64,000 nucleotides of DNA from Natrinema salinisoli. Lineage in GTDB: Archaea > Halobacteriota > Halobacteria > Halobacteriales > Natrialbaceae. The stretch covers positions 3,906,001 through 3,970,000 of the forward strand of contig NZ_CP084469.1 of assembly GCF_020405205.1 (NCBI RefSeq), in the 5' to 3' direction. Numbering within the stretch: position 1 is the first letter of the stretch; the number at the start of each line of letters is the position of its first letter. The notes under the pieces were generated by a model. The model saw only the letters and a program-made list of their open reading frames with translations, had not been told where the DNA came from and did not search any database. The translations under genes were made by a program, and so were the position numbers. This document shows, in pieces, positions 9,372 through 17,631 of the stretch.

Positions 9372-10436
9372 TCAGAGACCGTCGGAGACGATCTCGAGGA
9401 GACGCGTTGCGACCAGCAATAGTCCGGTCAGGAGGACGACCCGTCTGAGGATCGCGCCTCTGGTGGTTCTGATCCGGGAGCGATCGGTCGGGTGAAAGCC
9501 GACGGTCCACAGCGTCGCGATCGCGCCGACGTTGATCGCGATGACGTTGACCGCGACGACGACGAACGAGCCGATGACGGCTTCGGGGGCGTTCCAGGCG
9601 ATGCCGACGCCGATGACGCCGATCGGTGGCATGATCGCGGCGGCGATCATCACGCCGATGAGATCCGTGATCCCGGTCGTCGCCATCCCGAGGCCGCCGG
9701 CGATACCCGAACAGACCGCGACGGTCACGAGCAGGGATGGGGGCAGGCCGTGGCTGCCGAGTCCGAGACTCGCCTCGAGATCGACCGCGGTCGTGATGAC
9801 CCGCGACGTTCGCGCGAAGAGTGCGAACGCGAGGGCACTCGACATCGCGACGCCGATCCCGACGAGCTGGAGCTTGACGCCGCGAACGAACAGCTGGCGC
9901 TCGTCGAGGACGGTCGCGACGCTCGAGGCCATCGCCGGGCCGAGCAGGGGGGCGATCACCATCGCACCGACCAGGACCGCAAGCGAATCGAGGAGGACGC
10001 CGGTCGTGGCGACGATCCCGCTGATCGCGGTCATCGCGGCGAAGATGACCAGGGAGGGCAGCTGTGACTGGGCTTTCGACCGCAGCTCGCTCCGGGAAAT
10101 TCGTTCGAAGGACAGCCACTCGCGGCGGCCGTCGGCCGGGGACTCGTCCCAGTCGCTCCCGATGATCGCCATCGGTTCTTCGACGATGATGGTGACGTTG
10201 CCGACCGACGCGAGGTCGTCCTCGAGCGGTTCGATCGCGTGTTCGGGGGCGGGAACCGTGATCGTCCGTTTCTCGCCGTTGGTGTGGTCGGTGAGACTGT
10301 ACTCGAGGTTGTGGCGCTCGAGGATGGCCGTCACCTCGTCGGCGTTCGACTGTGAGGAGGCAAGCACCGTCAGGAGGCGCATATTCGACGTTTCCGTGGG
10401 AGAGTCCGACCGGCGATATCCGTCGCTGTCGGTCAC
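9372..10436 (-). CDS. DUF389 (TIGR00341-type) membrane protein
   Basis: 354 residues from the GTG at 10436, or 336 from ATG 10382 (MRLLTVLAS), which fits the usual start of the family. An N-terminal ferredoxin-like region precedes the hallmark membrane block SGIVATTGVLLDSLAVLVGAMVIAPLLGP and the later GIAGGLGMATTGITDLIGVMIAAAIMPPIGVIGVG, together about six or seven helices. This matches DUF389 hydrophobic proteins found in many archaea and actinobacteria; their function is unknown. The GTG start overlaps the upstream zinc-ribbon gene stop (GTGA at 10433-10436), indicating coupling. Confidence 0.88.
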   Translation of the reverse strand: MTDSDGYRRSDSPTETSNMRLLTVLASSQSNADEVTAILERHNLEYSLTDHTNGEKRTITVPAPEHAIEPLEDDLASVGNVTIIVEEPMAIIGSDWDESPADGRREWLSFERISRSELRSKAQSQLPSLVIFAAMTAISGIVATTGVLLDSLAVLVGAMVIAPLLGPAMASSVATVLDERQLFVRGVKLQLVGIGVAMSSALAFALFARTSRVITTAVDLEASLGLGSHGLPPSLLVTVAVCSGIAGGLGMATTGITDLIGVMIAAAIMPPIGVIGVGIAWNAPEAVIGSFVVVAVNVIAINVGAIATLWTVGFHPTDRSRIRTTRGAILRRVVLLTGLLLVATRLLEIVSDGL

Positions 10437-10999
10437 AGTAGCGCGAGTGCATCGGTATCGAGGGTGGGTTCGTCGGGGAATGCTCGAGCGAGCAGCGTAC
10501 AGACGGTTTCCCGGATCGTGACGAGCCGGTCGTCACGGGTGCCGGTACACGATCCGCCACAGCGGCCGATCGGGCCGTCCGGCCCGTCGACGTAGGTCAG
10601 GCGTCCGCCACAGTCCGGACACCGGGGCTCGGCGTGGATGCTCATCCAGTCGACGTCGAACCCGTCGCGGGCGAGTCGGTCGCCCAGCGCGTACCAGAGG
10701 ATATGGTCGCGCTCCTGATCGCCCGTCGCCACTCGTTTGAGCCGGCGGAGGACGAGCGCGGCGCGACAGTAGAGGTCGTCGTTCGCGTCACCGTGTCGCC
10801 GATGACACCGCCGGAAGTACGTTGCGAGCGCACGCCTCGAGGACCGACGTTTCCCCGTCGTCAGTGGTTCCTCGAGGGCCGCGTTCGGCGAGAGGTCGTC
10901 TGATTGTGGAACGCGCTCCGGACGGCCGCGTTCGTCGTAGTGGACCTCCCGCGAGAGAGATGCACCGCTGGTCGGACAGAAGGCATGTTTACCGATCAT
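10433..10999 (-). CDS. Zinc-ribbon hypothetical protein
   Basis: 188 residues from ATG 10999 (MIGKHAFCPTSGASLS); a longer frame reaches 11077 but that part is low in homology-like character. Two Cys motif groups are visible: CPTSG near the N-terminus and CPDCGGRLTYVDGPDGPIGRCGGSC near the C-terminus, the latter a credible zinc ribbon. The middle is rich in Arg (FRRCHRRHGDANDDLYCRAALVLRRLKRV). I do not recognise the family. It is coupled to the DUF389 gene by a 4-base overlap, which hints at a shared role. Confidence 0.7.
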   Translation of the reverse strand: MIGKHAFCPTSGASLSREVHYDERGRPERVPQSDDLSPNAALEEPLTTGKRRSSRRALATYFRRCHRRHGDANDDLYCRAALVLRRLKRVATGDQERDHILWYALGDRLARDGFDVDWMSIHAEPRCPDCGGRLTYVDGPDGPIGRCGGSCTGTRDDRLVTIRETVCTLLARAFPDEPTLDTDALALL

Positions 11000-11121
11000 T
11001 TGTCTATGTGCGATCGAACCGTCAGTTCGGTCCGACCGTGCATCCCGGCTAGCGGTGCCAGCGGGATAAGGTGACATAATACTGAGAGTATTTAGAATAA
11101 AGAAACGGACTCGTCGGGGGC

Positions 11122-11139
11122 TCTAGACGTATGTCTAGA
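11122..11139. promoter_or_regulatory. Palindrome TCTAGAC-GTAT-GTCTAGA, candidate operator
   Basis: Perfect 7-base inverted repeat around a 4-base centre, in the AT-rich gap between the zinc-ribbon gene and the small membrane protein at 11208. A second shorter palindrome, tatctagata, sits at 11163-11172 and shares the tctaga core, 32 bases away. The arrangement is typical of a dimeric repressor site, but no regulator is assigned. Confidence 0.4.
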
Positions 11140-11207
11140 TTATTTTGTGGAATTTTCTTACGTATCTAGATAGCTTATCAGTAGCCGGTTCATACGGCGG
11201 ATGCGTC

Positions 11208-11651
11208 ATGGCACGTGGTTCACTCACAGCCGTCGATTCGACTGATCGTGCGCCGTGGTACTGGTACGTTCTGATCGGCTATCCCGTCTTGAGTCTGTTC
11301 GGGATCGTTTCGCTCGCCCGCCTCACCCGAGGCGGGTCGGTTCTGGCCTCGAGTCTGGGGAGCATCGGTCTCTTGATTCTCGTCGCCGCTGCGGGCGCGC
11401 TCGTGCTCCCTGCCATCTGGCGCGACGGCGAGTTCGTCGCGACCGAGAGCGACACCTGGAGACCCGACAGGCAGGTCTACGTCGGTGCGGCGATCGCAGC
11501 GCCGCTGGCTCTCGGCGTTCTCGCCGGGCTGGTAGGCGGCTTCGGTATCGCGATCGCGACCGCGGTCTTCACGTTTCTCCTGTCGTCGGTAACGGTTTGC
11601 GTAACGTACCTCTACAATCGCCATCGGGAGATCGGGTTGTTGTACCGCTGA
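11208..11651 (+). CDS. Small four-helix membrane protein
   Basis: 147 residues from ATG 11208 (MARGSLTAVD); the frame extends upstream to 11145 but would run into the palindromic control region. Four hydrophobic stretches are seen: WYWYVLIGYPVLSLFGIVSLA, LGSIGLLILVAAAGALVLPAI, VYVGAAIAAPLALGVLAGLVGG and IAIATAVFTFLLSSVTVCVTYLY. It ends with a basic tail (NRHREIGLLYR). Family not recognised; such short membrane proteins are common in haloarchaea. The two tctaga palindromes just upstream suggest regulated expression. Confidence 0.7.
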   Translation: MARGSLTAVDSTDRAPWYWYVLIGYPVLSLFGIVSLARLTRGGSVLASSLGSIGLLILVAAAGALVLPAIWRDGEFVATESDTWRPDRQVYVGAAIAAPLALGVLAGLVGGFGIAIATAVFTFLLSSVTVCVTYLYNRHREIGLLYR

Positions 11652-11909
11652 GACTGACCGGGTAAGCGAAGCGTTTCCGAGCCCGATCGAACCGTAGGTC
11701 GATCACCCGTTCTCGGTGTACATTCTCTAGGTTTCGTCCGTATTTATAGGTCACAAGCCATTGGTTATTGCTGTCGGTTGGCCCGGACGACGCGCACCCG
11801 GCGCGGATGACATCCCGGCCCGATAGCACAGCCGCTACTGTCCGCTCGCCGACTTTCCGGGCAGTACACGTCTACTCGTCGACACGCTGCGATTACGCCG
11901 ACACCCATT

Positions 11910-13418
11910 ATGCTCTCAGTACTACACGCCATCACCGACGCGTCCAGCCCCGCGCTCGCAGGTGGACGTCCGCTCGCATCGCTGGCGCTGACGGCGATCG
12001 ATCACGGACCGTTCCTCGGCGGTCGGATTCCGGTAGCACAGTCGGTCGATCCGGGGATCGCTCCCCCGGACGGCGGCGGTCTCGATCTCGCGGCCCGGCT
12101 CGTCGGCCTGCTCGGAGCCGTCATTCTGGGCGTCGTCGAGGGCGTGGTCATCGCGTTCGAGATGGCCTGGGACACCTGGTGGGCGCTCGTGCTCGGCTTC
12201 ACGATCACCGGCGCAGTACAGGAGTTCGTCGACGAGGACCAGTTAACTGACTACCTCGGCGACGACGGCTGGCGGGAGGTCGGCTACGGTGCCCTGTTCG
12301 GGGCGTCCTCCTCGAGTTGTTCGTTCTCGGCGGTCGCGACGACGCGAACGCTGTTCACGAAAGGCGCTTCGGCCGCGTCCAGTCTCGGCGCGTTCCAGTT
12401 CGCGAGCACGGATCTCGTGCTCGAGCTCGCCCTCGTCGTCACGCTCCTGTTGGGCTGGCAGTTCGCCGCCGCGGAGATCGTCGGCGGACTCGTCGCCATC
12501 CTCGTCGTCGCCGTGATCTACCGCCGGTTCGTCCCCGAGGCGTGGGTCGAGCGAGCCAGAACCCACGCGCGGGCGCTCGAAGAAAACGAGTGTGGGATGT
12601 GCGGGATGGCCGCGGAGCCGACCGACGAGGAAACGCTCGAGGCAACCATCGACGGTGAACGACAGTACTTCTGCTGTGGAGGGTGTCGGAACGCGTACGA
12701 TCCGGAAACCGACCGGGAGGCGGTCACCGCCGGCCCGGAACTCCTCAGGGGCGATCGCTGGCAGTCGGCGACCACGAACGCGATCCGGGAGTGGGACATG
12801 CTCTGGCGGGACATCCTGCTGGGGTTCCTCATCGCCGGATTGCTGGCCGCGCTCGTTCCCACCTCGTGGTGGACCGCGCTCTTCGGCGTCGGTGCCGAGG
12901 GGAGCGTCACGCGACTCACCTCGAACGTCTTCCTCGGCGCTATCGTCGGGGTGTTGACGTTCCTCTGTTCCGTCGGCAACGTCCCGTTCGCGCTCGTCCT
13001 CTGGCAGAACGGCGTCTCTTTCGGGGGCGTCCTGGCGTTCATCTTCGCGGACCTGCTCATCTTGCCGCTGGTCCGCACCTACCGCCGATACTACGGCACC
13101 CGGATGGCCGGCGTCATCTTCGTCACGTTCTTCCTCGCGGCGGTCGTCGCCGGCCTCGTCGTCGAGCTCCTCTTCGGCGGGCTCGGCCTCGTCCCGCCGC
13201 CCGGCGAGGCCGGCGGCACGATCTCCGGGACGTTCACGGCCCTCTTCAACGCGATCGCAATTCCGTTCCTCGCGATTCAGGTTTACGTCGCCCTCGAGCG
13301 CGACCAGCGCGTTCGAATCGGGAATCGACTCGCGCCCCACGTCGCGGGCGTCGTCTATCACGTCCACAAGGCCCTCGAGCGGATCGCCTACGCGCTCGAG
13401 GATCGCGGGCTGAAATGA
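11910..13418 (+). CDS. DUF318/ArsP-type metal permease with internal YHS/TRASH-like motif
   Basis: 502 residues. Two homologous membrane halves (about 60-210 and 290-470) resemble the DUF318 / SO_0444-type permeases proposed to export metals or metalloids: FGASSSSCSFSAVATTRTLF in the first half and FLCSVGNVPFALVLW-NGVSFGGVLAFIFADLLILPLVRTY in the second. Between them, near residues 228-258, lies CGMCGM...YFCCGGC, the Cys pattern of YHS/TRASH metal-binding domains seen in copper ATPases. A TATA-like tatttatagg at about 11738-11747 implies a leader of about 140 bases. Located upstream of an MFS-like protein and a heme-copper oxidase subunit, so a copper role is possible but inferred. Confidence 0.8.
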   Translation: MLSVLHAITDASSPALAGGRPLASLALTAIDHGPFLGGRIPVAQSVDPGIAPPDGGGLDLAARLVGLLGAVILGVVEGVVIAFEMAWDTWWALVLGFTITGAVQEFVDEDQLTDYLGDDGWREVGYGALFGASSSSCSFSAVATTRTLFTKGASAASSLGAFQFASTDLVLELALVVTLLLGWQFAAAEIVGGLVAILVVAVIYRRFVPEAWVERARTHARALEENECGMCGMAAEPTDEETLEATIDGERQYFCCGGCRNAYDPETDREAVTAGPELLRGDRWQSATTNAIREWDMLWRDILLGFLIAGLLAALVPTSWWTALFGVGAEGSVTRLTSNVFLGAIVGVLTFLCSVGNVPFALVLWQNGVSFGGVLAFIFADLLILPLVRTYRRYYGTRMAGVIFVTFFLAAVVAGLVVELLFGGLGLVPPPGEAGGTISGTFTALFNAIAIPFLAIQVYVALERDQRVRIGNRLAPHVAGVVYHVHKALERIAYALEDRGLK

Positions 13419-13575
13419 GGGCCGCGTGATCCGGTCCCCGCTATCCATCGAGGTCCGTCAGTGACGGGCTGAGACGACCGTCACCGCAGTCTCGGCGACT
13501 CGAGATGCCACCCACCGAAGTTCCGATCGACCGCTCGAAACGCCCACTTCCCCGCTGATTCCCACTCCAGTACTC

Positions 13576-14946
13576 ATGACACCACACCCGAGAGACGCCG
13601 TCGAACGGAGCGATCCGGTCAGACTCATCTGCCTCGCAACGATCGTGTCGACCCACGGGCTGGTTCGCCTGGCCGAACGCTACCTCCCCGAGTTCCTGTC
13701 GGCGCTCGGCTACGGGCCGATCGTCGTCGGCCTGCTGGTGAGCCTCGGCCTCGGACTCGCCGTCGCCGCGTCAGAGTTTTCGGGCGGCGATCTCGGCGGC
13801 GACGCGACGCCGGCCCTCGAGTCGACGACGGTCGCGGTACTGGCGGCACTGCTCGCCGCGGTCGGCCTGCTCGCCTGGGCCGGCGCGCCGACGCTCGATA
13901 CGCTGCTGGGTACCCCCCTGACGGCGCTGGGCTGGCTGGTTGTCGGCGTCGTCCTCCTCCAGGCGTGGCACGTTCGCGGCCCGACCCAGCGCCTGTGGCC
14001 GACGGACACCCGCGCCGGGCCGCTCCCCTCGAGTTCGGCCGACGACGAACGCGCCCGATCGAACCGAACGGGACTCGTACCCGACCAGCGGACGCACATC
14101 GTGCTCGGCGCGCTCGGTATCGTCGCCGCAGCGGTGTTCGCGACGATTGCCGTCGCGAGCGCCGACAGCATCCGCGGCGGGTTCGCGCTCGTCGCCGCGA
14201 CCGGCGCTGCGGTCGCGATCGTCGGGGCGGTCGCACTCGGGACGGTCGGCGTTCTCCCATCGCTCTTCGGCGACCGATCGGAGCGGGAGGATCGACCGAG
14301 TACTGCGTCGATCGACGTCGATCCATCGCTCAGGGTCGTCCGGCGTGCCGTTTCCCGGCTCCCCGACCGCCGGCGCTGGGCCGTCATCGGCGACGCGCTC
14401 GTCCGGGTCGCGATCGCGGGGACCGTCCCGTTTCTGGTCCTCCTGATCGTCGACTACCGAGCGATCGCGCTCTCGATCGGCGGCCTGTCGCTCGCGCCCG
14501 CCGCCGTCTTCGGACTGTTCGTCCTCGCCGAGGGCGCGGGTGCCATCGTCGGTGCCATCGCGTCCCCGGCACTCGCCTCGCGCGTCGATCGGCGGATACT
14601 CCTCGCGGTCGGCCTCACCGGCATCTCGCTGCTCCCGATGGCACTCGTGGCCGCACCGGCCAGCGCCGCCGTCGTCGCCGTCCTCTTCGGACTCCTCGGC
14701 TTTCGCACCGTGATCGAGCCGCTCCGGCCCACCGTCGGCGCGAGCGCTCGAGCGGCCCCGGTCCCCGGCCCGCGGCTCCCCGAGGAGATCCGAACGGCGG
14801 TTCGAGTCGCCGTCGTTCCCGCGCCGCTGCTCGGCGGGATCCTCTACGCCGTCAACCCTCTGGTGGCATTCACCGTCGCGACGACGGTCGGCCTGCTCGG
14901 CGTCCGCGAACTGGGTCGCGCGTTCCCGTTCGGACGGGACGCATGA
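13576..14946 (+). CDS. MFS-like multi-pass membrane protein
   Basis: 456 residues with about 11-12 hydrophobic segments. The C-terminal half (WAVIGDALVRVAIAG onward, with GAIVGAIASPALASRVDRRILLAVGLTGI) has the feel of a major-facilitator carrier, including a polar loop SRVDRR in the expected place of the conserved MFS loop. The middle loop (about 145-170) is hydrophilic. Its stop overlaps the start of the oxidase subunit I gene (ATGA at 14943-14946), so both are likely made together. In some bacteria the MFS protein CcoA supplies copper to a heme-copper oxidase; a like role here is only suggested by the arrangement. Confidence 0.7.
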   Translation: MTPHPRDAVERSDPVRLICLATIVSTHGLVRLAERYLPEFLSALGYGPIVVGLLVSLGLGLAVAASEFSGGDLGGDATPALESTTVAVLAALLAAVGLLAWAGAPTLDTLLGTPLTALGWLVVGVVLLQAWHVRGPTQRLWPTDTRAGPLPSSSADDERARSNRTGLVPDQRTHIVLGALGIVAAAVFATIAVASADSIRGGFALVAATGAAVAIVGAVALGTVGVLPSLFGDRSEREDRPSTASIDVDPSLRVVRRAVSRLPDRRRWAVIGDALVRVAIAGTVPFLVLLIVDYRAIALSIGGLSLAPAAVFGLFVLAEGAGAIVGAIASPALASRVDRRILLAVGLTGISLLPMALVAAPASAAVVAVLFGLLGFRTVIEPLRPTVGASARAAPVPGPRLPEEIRTAVRVAVVPAPLLGGILYAVNPLVAFTVATTVGLLGVRELGRAFPFGRDA

Positions 14947-16484
14947 CCCGATCGTCGACCCCGCGGCGGACGCTCGAGGGAGCGGGGGATTCGCTCGCGG
15001 AACTCTCGAGCGTCGATCACCGGCGACTCGCTCGCTGGCACCTCGCGCTCGCGCTGGTGATGGGGCTGTGGGGCGGGCTCGACGCCCTGTTCCTCCGAAC
15101 CGCGCTCGTCACGCCGGGGCTCGAGCAGTGGCCGGCCGAGACCTACAACGCCTTCTTCACGACCCACGGGCTGACGATGCTGTTCCTGTTCGTGCTGCCG
15201 GCGATCTGGGGCTTCGCGTACGCCGCGGTGCCCCCGCTGATCGGGGCCGACGACCTCGCCTACCCCAACCTCGGCGTCTGGGCCTTCTGGCTGCAGGTGC
15301 CGGCCGCGCTGGCGGTTCGGTCGGGAACGATCGGCGGTATTCTCGGCGTCGCCGGACTCGAGCCGATCGCGAGCGGCTGGACGCTCTACCCGCCGCTGAG
15401 CGTTCTGTCACCGAATCCGGCGGTCGACGCCGTTCTCGTCGGCCTGCTGTTGGTCGCTGTCGGCACTACGGCGACGGCGTGGAACCTCGTCGTCACGATC
15501 CAGCGGCGTCGCGAGATCCGGTGGCTCGACGTCGACACGTTCACCTGGACGGTGCTGACGGCCGGCTGGATGGCGATCGTCGCCTTCCCGGTGCTGGCGG
15601 TCGCGATCGCACTGTTGCTCGCCGACCGAACGCTCGGCACCGCGTTCCTCCTCGGCGGCGGCGGGCCGTTGGTCTGGCAGCACCTGTTCTGGTTCTTCGC
15701 CCATCCGCTGGTGTACGTGCTGGTGTTGCCGCCGATGGGAATCGTCGGGCACGTCCTCCCGCGCTTCGCCGGTCGGCGACTGTTCGGCCGCCGGTCGTCC
15801 GTGTACTCGACGCTCGCGATCGGCGTCGTCTCCTTCACCGTCTGGGCGCACCACATGTTCGTGACCGGCGTCGGCCCGTCGGTTCGGACCGTCTTCATGT
15901 TCACCACGCTGGCGGTGGCCGTGCCTAGCTCCGCGAAGCTGTGTACGTGGCTCGTGACGCTGTGGGGCGGTGCAGTTCGGTACAGCGCGCCGATGATCGC
16001 GGTGCTGGCCGCCGTCGGCTTCTTCGTCGTCGGCGGCGTCACCGGCGTCTTCCTCGCCGTCGTCCCGATCAACGTCCGCTACACCGGGACCTACTACGTC
16101 GTCGCGCACTTCCACTTCCTGCTCGCGGGCTTCGTCGGCCTCTCGCTCGTCGCCGGCGCCTACTACTGGTACCCCCTGCTTACCGGTCGGCGGCTCGAGC
16201 CCGGCCTCGCCCGCCTGCACGGCTGGCTCACGATCGTCGGCGTCGCAGTGACCTTCGGTGCTCTCCTGCTCCTCGGGCTCGCACAGCTTCCCCGGCGGGT
16301 CGCGACCTATCCGGCGGTCTACGCGCCGCTCCAGCAGCTCGCGACCGTCGGCGCGTACGTCATCGCGGCCGGACAGCTCGCGTTCCTCCTGAACCTCGGA
16401 CGGTCGCTGTGGATCGGCGACCCCGCTCCCGAGGATCCGTGGGACCTCGAGGACGGCCCCTCCCACGCGCGCGAATGGCGGTAG
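14943..16484 (+). CDS. Heme-copper oxidase subunit I (orphan)
   Basis: 513 residues with about 12 helices. All metal ligands are present: low-spin heme His75 (TTHGLTML) and His391, high-spin heme His389 (VVAHFHFLLAG), CuB ligands His254, His303 and His304 (WAHHMF), and the cross-linkable Tyr258 in AHPLVY. The Tyr argues for oxygen reduction, against NO reductase. The Glu of the A1-type HPEVY motif is Leu256, more like B-type enzymes. The start is ATG 14943, overlapping the MFS-like gene. No subunit II (CuA domain) or subunit III is next to it. A longer upstream frame exists but only in the shadow of the preceding gene. Confidence 0.9.
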   Translation: MTRSSTPRRTLEGAGDSLAELSSVDHRRLARWHLALALVMGLWGGLDALFLRTALVTPGLEQWPAETYNAFFTTHGLTMLFLFVLPAIWGFAYAAVPPLIGADDLAYPNLGVWAFWLQVPAALAVRSGTIGGILGVAGLEPIASGWTLYPPLSVLSPNPAVDAVLVGLLLVAVGTTATAWNLVVTIQRRREIRWLDVDTFTWTVLTAGWMAIVAFPVLAVAIALLLADRTLGTAFLLGGGGPLVWQHLFWFFAHPLVYVLVLPPMGIVGHVLPRFAGRRLFGRRSSVYSTLAIGVVSFTVWAHHMFVTGVGPSVRTVFMFTTLAVAVPSSAKLCTWLVTLWGGAVRYSAPMIAVLAAVGFFVVGGVTGVFLAVVPINVRYTGTYYVVAHFHFLLAGFVGLSLVAGAYYWYPLLTGRRLEPGLARLHGWLTIVGVAVTFGALLLLGLAQLPRRVATYPAVYAPLQQLATVGAYVIAAGQLAFLLNLGRSLWIGDPAPEDPWDLEDGPSHAREWR

Positions 16485-16672
16485 AGTTCGGCCCGTGAGA
16501 GGGCCGGGCTCGCCGCCCGCGCGGTCGGCGGATGCCAACCCGATCATCCCCCGATCGAACCGACGACTGACGGGTATCAGTCGTCCCGCGAGCCGACCGG
16601 ACGGACGCATCGATTCCGACCACCGCAGTTGCGTGCAGTCCGACCACCTTCGTGACACTCTAGATTACCACC

Positions 16673-16999
16673 ATGTCAACAACGCCAAGTACTGACGTCG
16701 CACTGATGCTGATCCAACTGATCGCGATTACGATCCCGTCGACCGTCGTCCTGGTCAAACAGTTGCGCCAATCGGACAACCTCCAGTGGCGATTCCGGCA
16801 GTTGAGCTTCGGGCTCGTGGGCTCGTGTATCACGCTGTTGATCACGGGCGCTATCACCGTCCTGTCGTATTTCATCATTCAACTGCAACTTCCCAACACC
16901 ATCTACGCCGGACTCTTGCTCGTGATCCTCGGCCTGCTCCCGCTGGGAGCGTTCATCGCCGTTCTCTATCGAGAACATCGGAAAGAGTTCGGTCCCTGA
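16673..16999 (+). CDS. Small three-helix membrane protein
   Basis: 108 residues. Three hydrophobic segments: VALMLIQLIAITIPSTVVLV, FGLVGSCITLLITGAITVLSYFIIQL and IYAGLLLVILGLLPLGAFIAVLY, followed by a charged tail REHRKEFGP. No family recognised. It follows the oxidase subunit I gene after 188 bases in the same direction, so it might be an accessory subunit, but with its own upstream region it may equally be separate. Confidence 0.65.
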   Translation: MSTTPSTDVALMLIQLIAITIPSTVVLVKQLRQSDNLQWRFRQLSFGLVGSCITLLITGAITVLSYFIIQLQLPNTIYAGLLLVILGLLPLGAFIAVLYREHRKEFGP

Positions 17000-17007
17000 A
17001 GCCGCTC

Positions 17008-17054
17008 GCTACGCCCGGATCCGGCCGGCTGCGGGTTCGATCCCCGCGCGTAGC
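17008..17054 (+). other. tRNA-like minihelix (acceptor plus T-arm only)
   Basis: gctacgc (17008-17014) pairs perfectly with gcgtagc (17048-17054), the 7 base pairs of an acceptor stem. Directly inside the 3' strand is a perfect T-arm: gcggg (17031-17035), loop ttcgatc, cccgc (17043-17047). The intervening 16 bases (ccggatccggccggct) replace the D and anticodon arms and are themselves partly palindromic. This looks like a tRNA that has lost its lower half, or a tRNA mimic in the leader of the PadR gene at 17085. It is too short to be a working tRNA. Confidence 0.45.
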
Positions 17055-17055
17055 T

Positions 17056-17074
17056 TCGGCGGCTTCGCCGCCGA
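17056..17074 (+). terminator. 8-bp hairpin after the tRNA-like element
   Basis: tcggcggc (17056-17063), loop ttc, gccgccga (17067-17074): a perfect stem directly after the minihelix and 10 bases before the PadR ATG. No T-run follows, so termination is doubtful; it could instead be a leader structure or protein-binding site. Confidence 0.35.
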
Positions 17075-17084
17075 TACCGAACCG

Positions 17085-17474
17085 ATGTCCAATCACACGT
17101 CACAGAATACCGACGACGGTGGCGAATCGAACTCCGATGACCGGACCGAACGGCGTACCCACGAGATCACGGATCCTCGTCCGCTGACGAATCTGACCGG
17201 CTTCAAACGCGACCAACTGTTCGTCATTCGGATGCTCGCGGACCGCAATCCGCACGGCCTCGTTATCAAGGACAAACTCGACTGCTACTACGACGAGGAG
17301 ATCACGCAAGGGCGACTCTACCAGAACCTGGCGGAGCTCGTCGACGAAGGCTACGTCGAGAAACTCCCGGTCGACGGCCGAACGAACGCCTATCGACCGA
17401 GTGAGCGCGCGAACGAGCGGCTCGAGGAACACTACGAGTGGGAGCGGCGCTGTCTCTTTTGTGAGCTCCCATGA
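17085..17474 (+). CDS. PadR-type HTH transcriptional regulator
   Basis: 129 residues. After a hydrophilic N-terminal 35 residues, the segment LTGFKRDQLFVIRMLADRNPHGLVIKDKL-DCYYDEEITQGRLYQNLAELVDEGYVEKL is a PadR-like winged helix (short N-terminal helix, recognition helix with GRLYQNL, then a beta wing VDGRTNAYRPSE). Such haloarchaeal proteins act as small dimeric repressors. Two strong RNA/DNA hairpins lie within 77 bases upstream, which may be its own control element. After the stop a T-rich stretch (gtcgttttctttcg, near 17513-17526) may end transcription. Confidence 0.85.
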   Translation: MSNHTSQNTDDGGESNSDDRTERRTHEITDPRPLTNLTGFKRDQLFVIRMLADRNPHGLVIKDKLDCYYDEEITQGRLYQNLAELVDEGYVEKLPVDGRTNAYRPSERANERLEEHYEWERRCLFCELP

Positions 17475-17631
17475 GGGAGCCGTCCGCGGTTGCAGCCGGC
17501 GACTGTCGCGGACGGTCGTTTTCTTTCGATCACGGGCGGGTCGGTCGCGTCGACTGATCCGACTACTGCAACGTCGGCAGTCCCGATCGATCGCCCCGCT
17601 CAGTCGACCTGACGTGCGTACTCGATCCACA

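Noticed and set aside
13965-14942. Long frame reading into the oxidase gene from upstream.
   Set aside because: It is the +1 shadow of the MFS-like gene; the true oxidase start is the ATG in the overlap at 14943.
17401-17631. Upstream extension of the dehydrogenase-like gene.
   Set aside because: Arg/Ser-rich and overlaps the PadR gene; ATG 17632 gives the normal family length.
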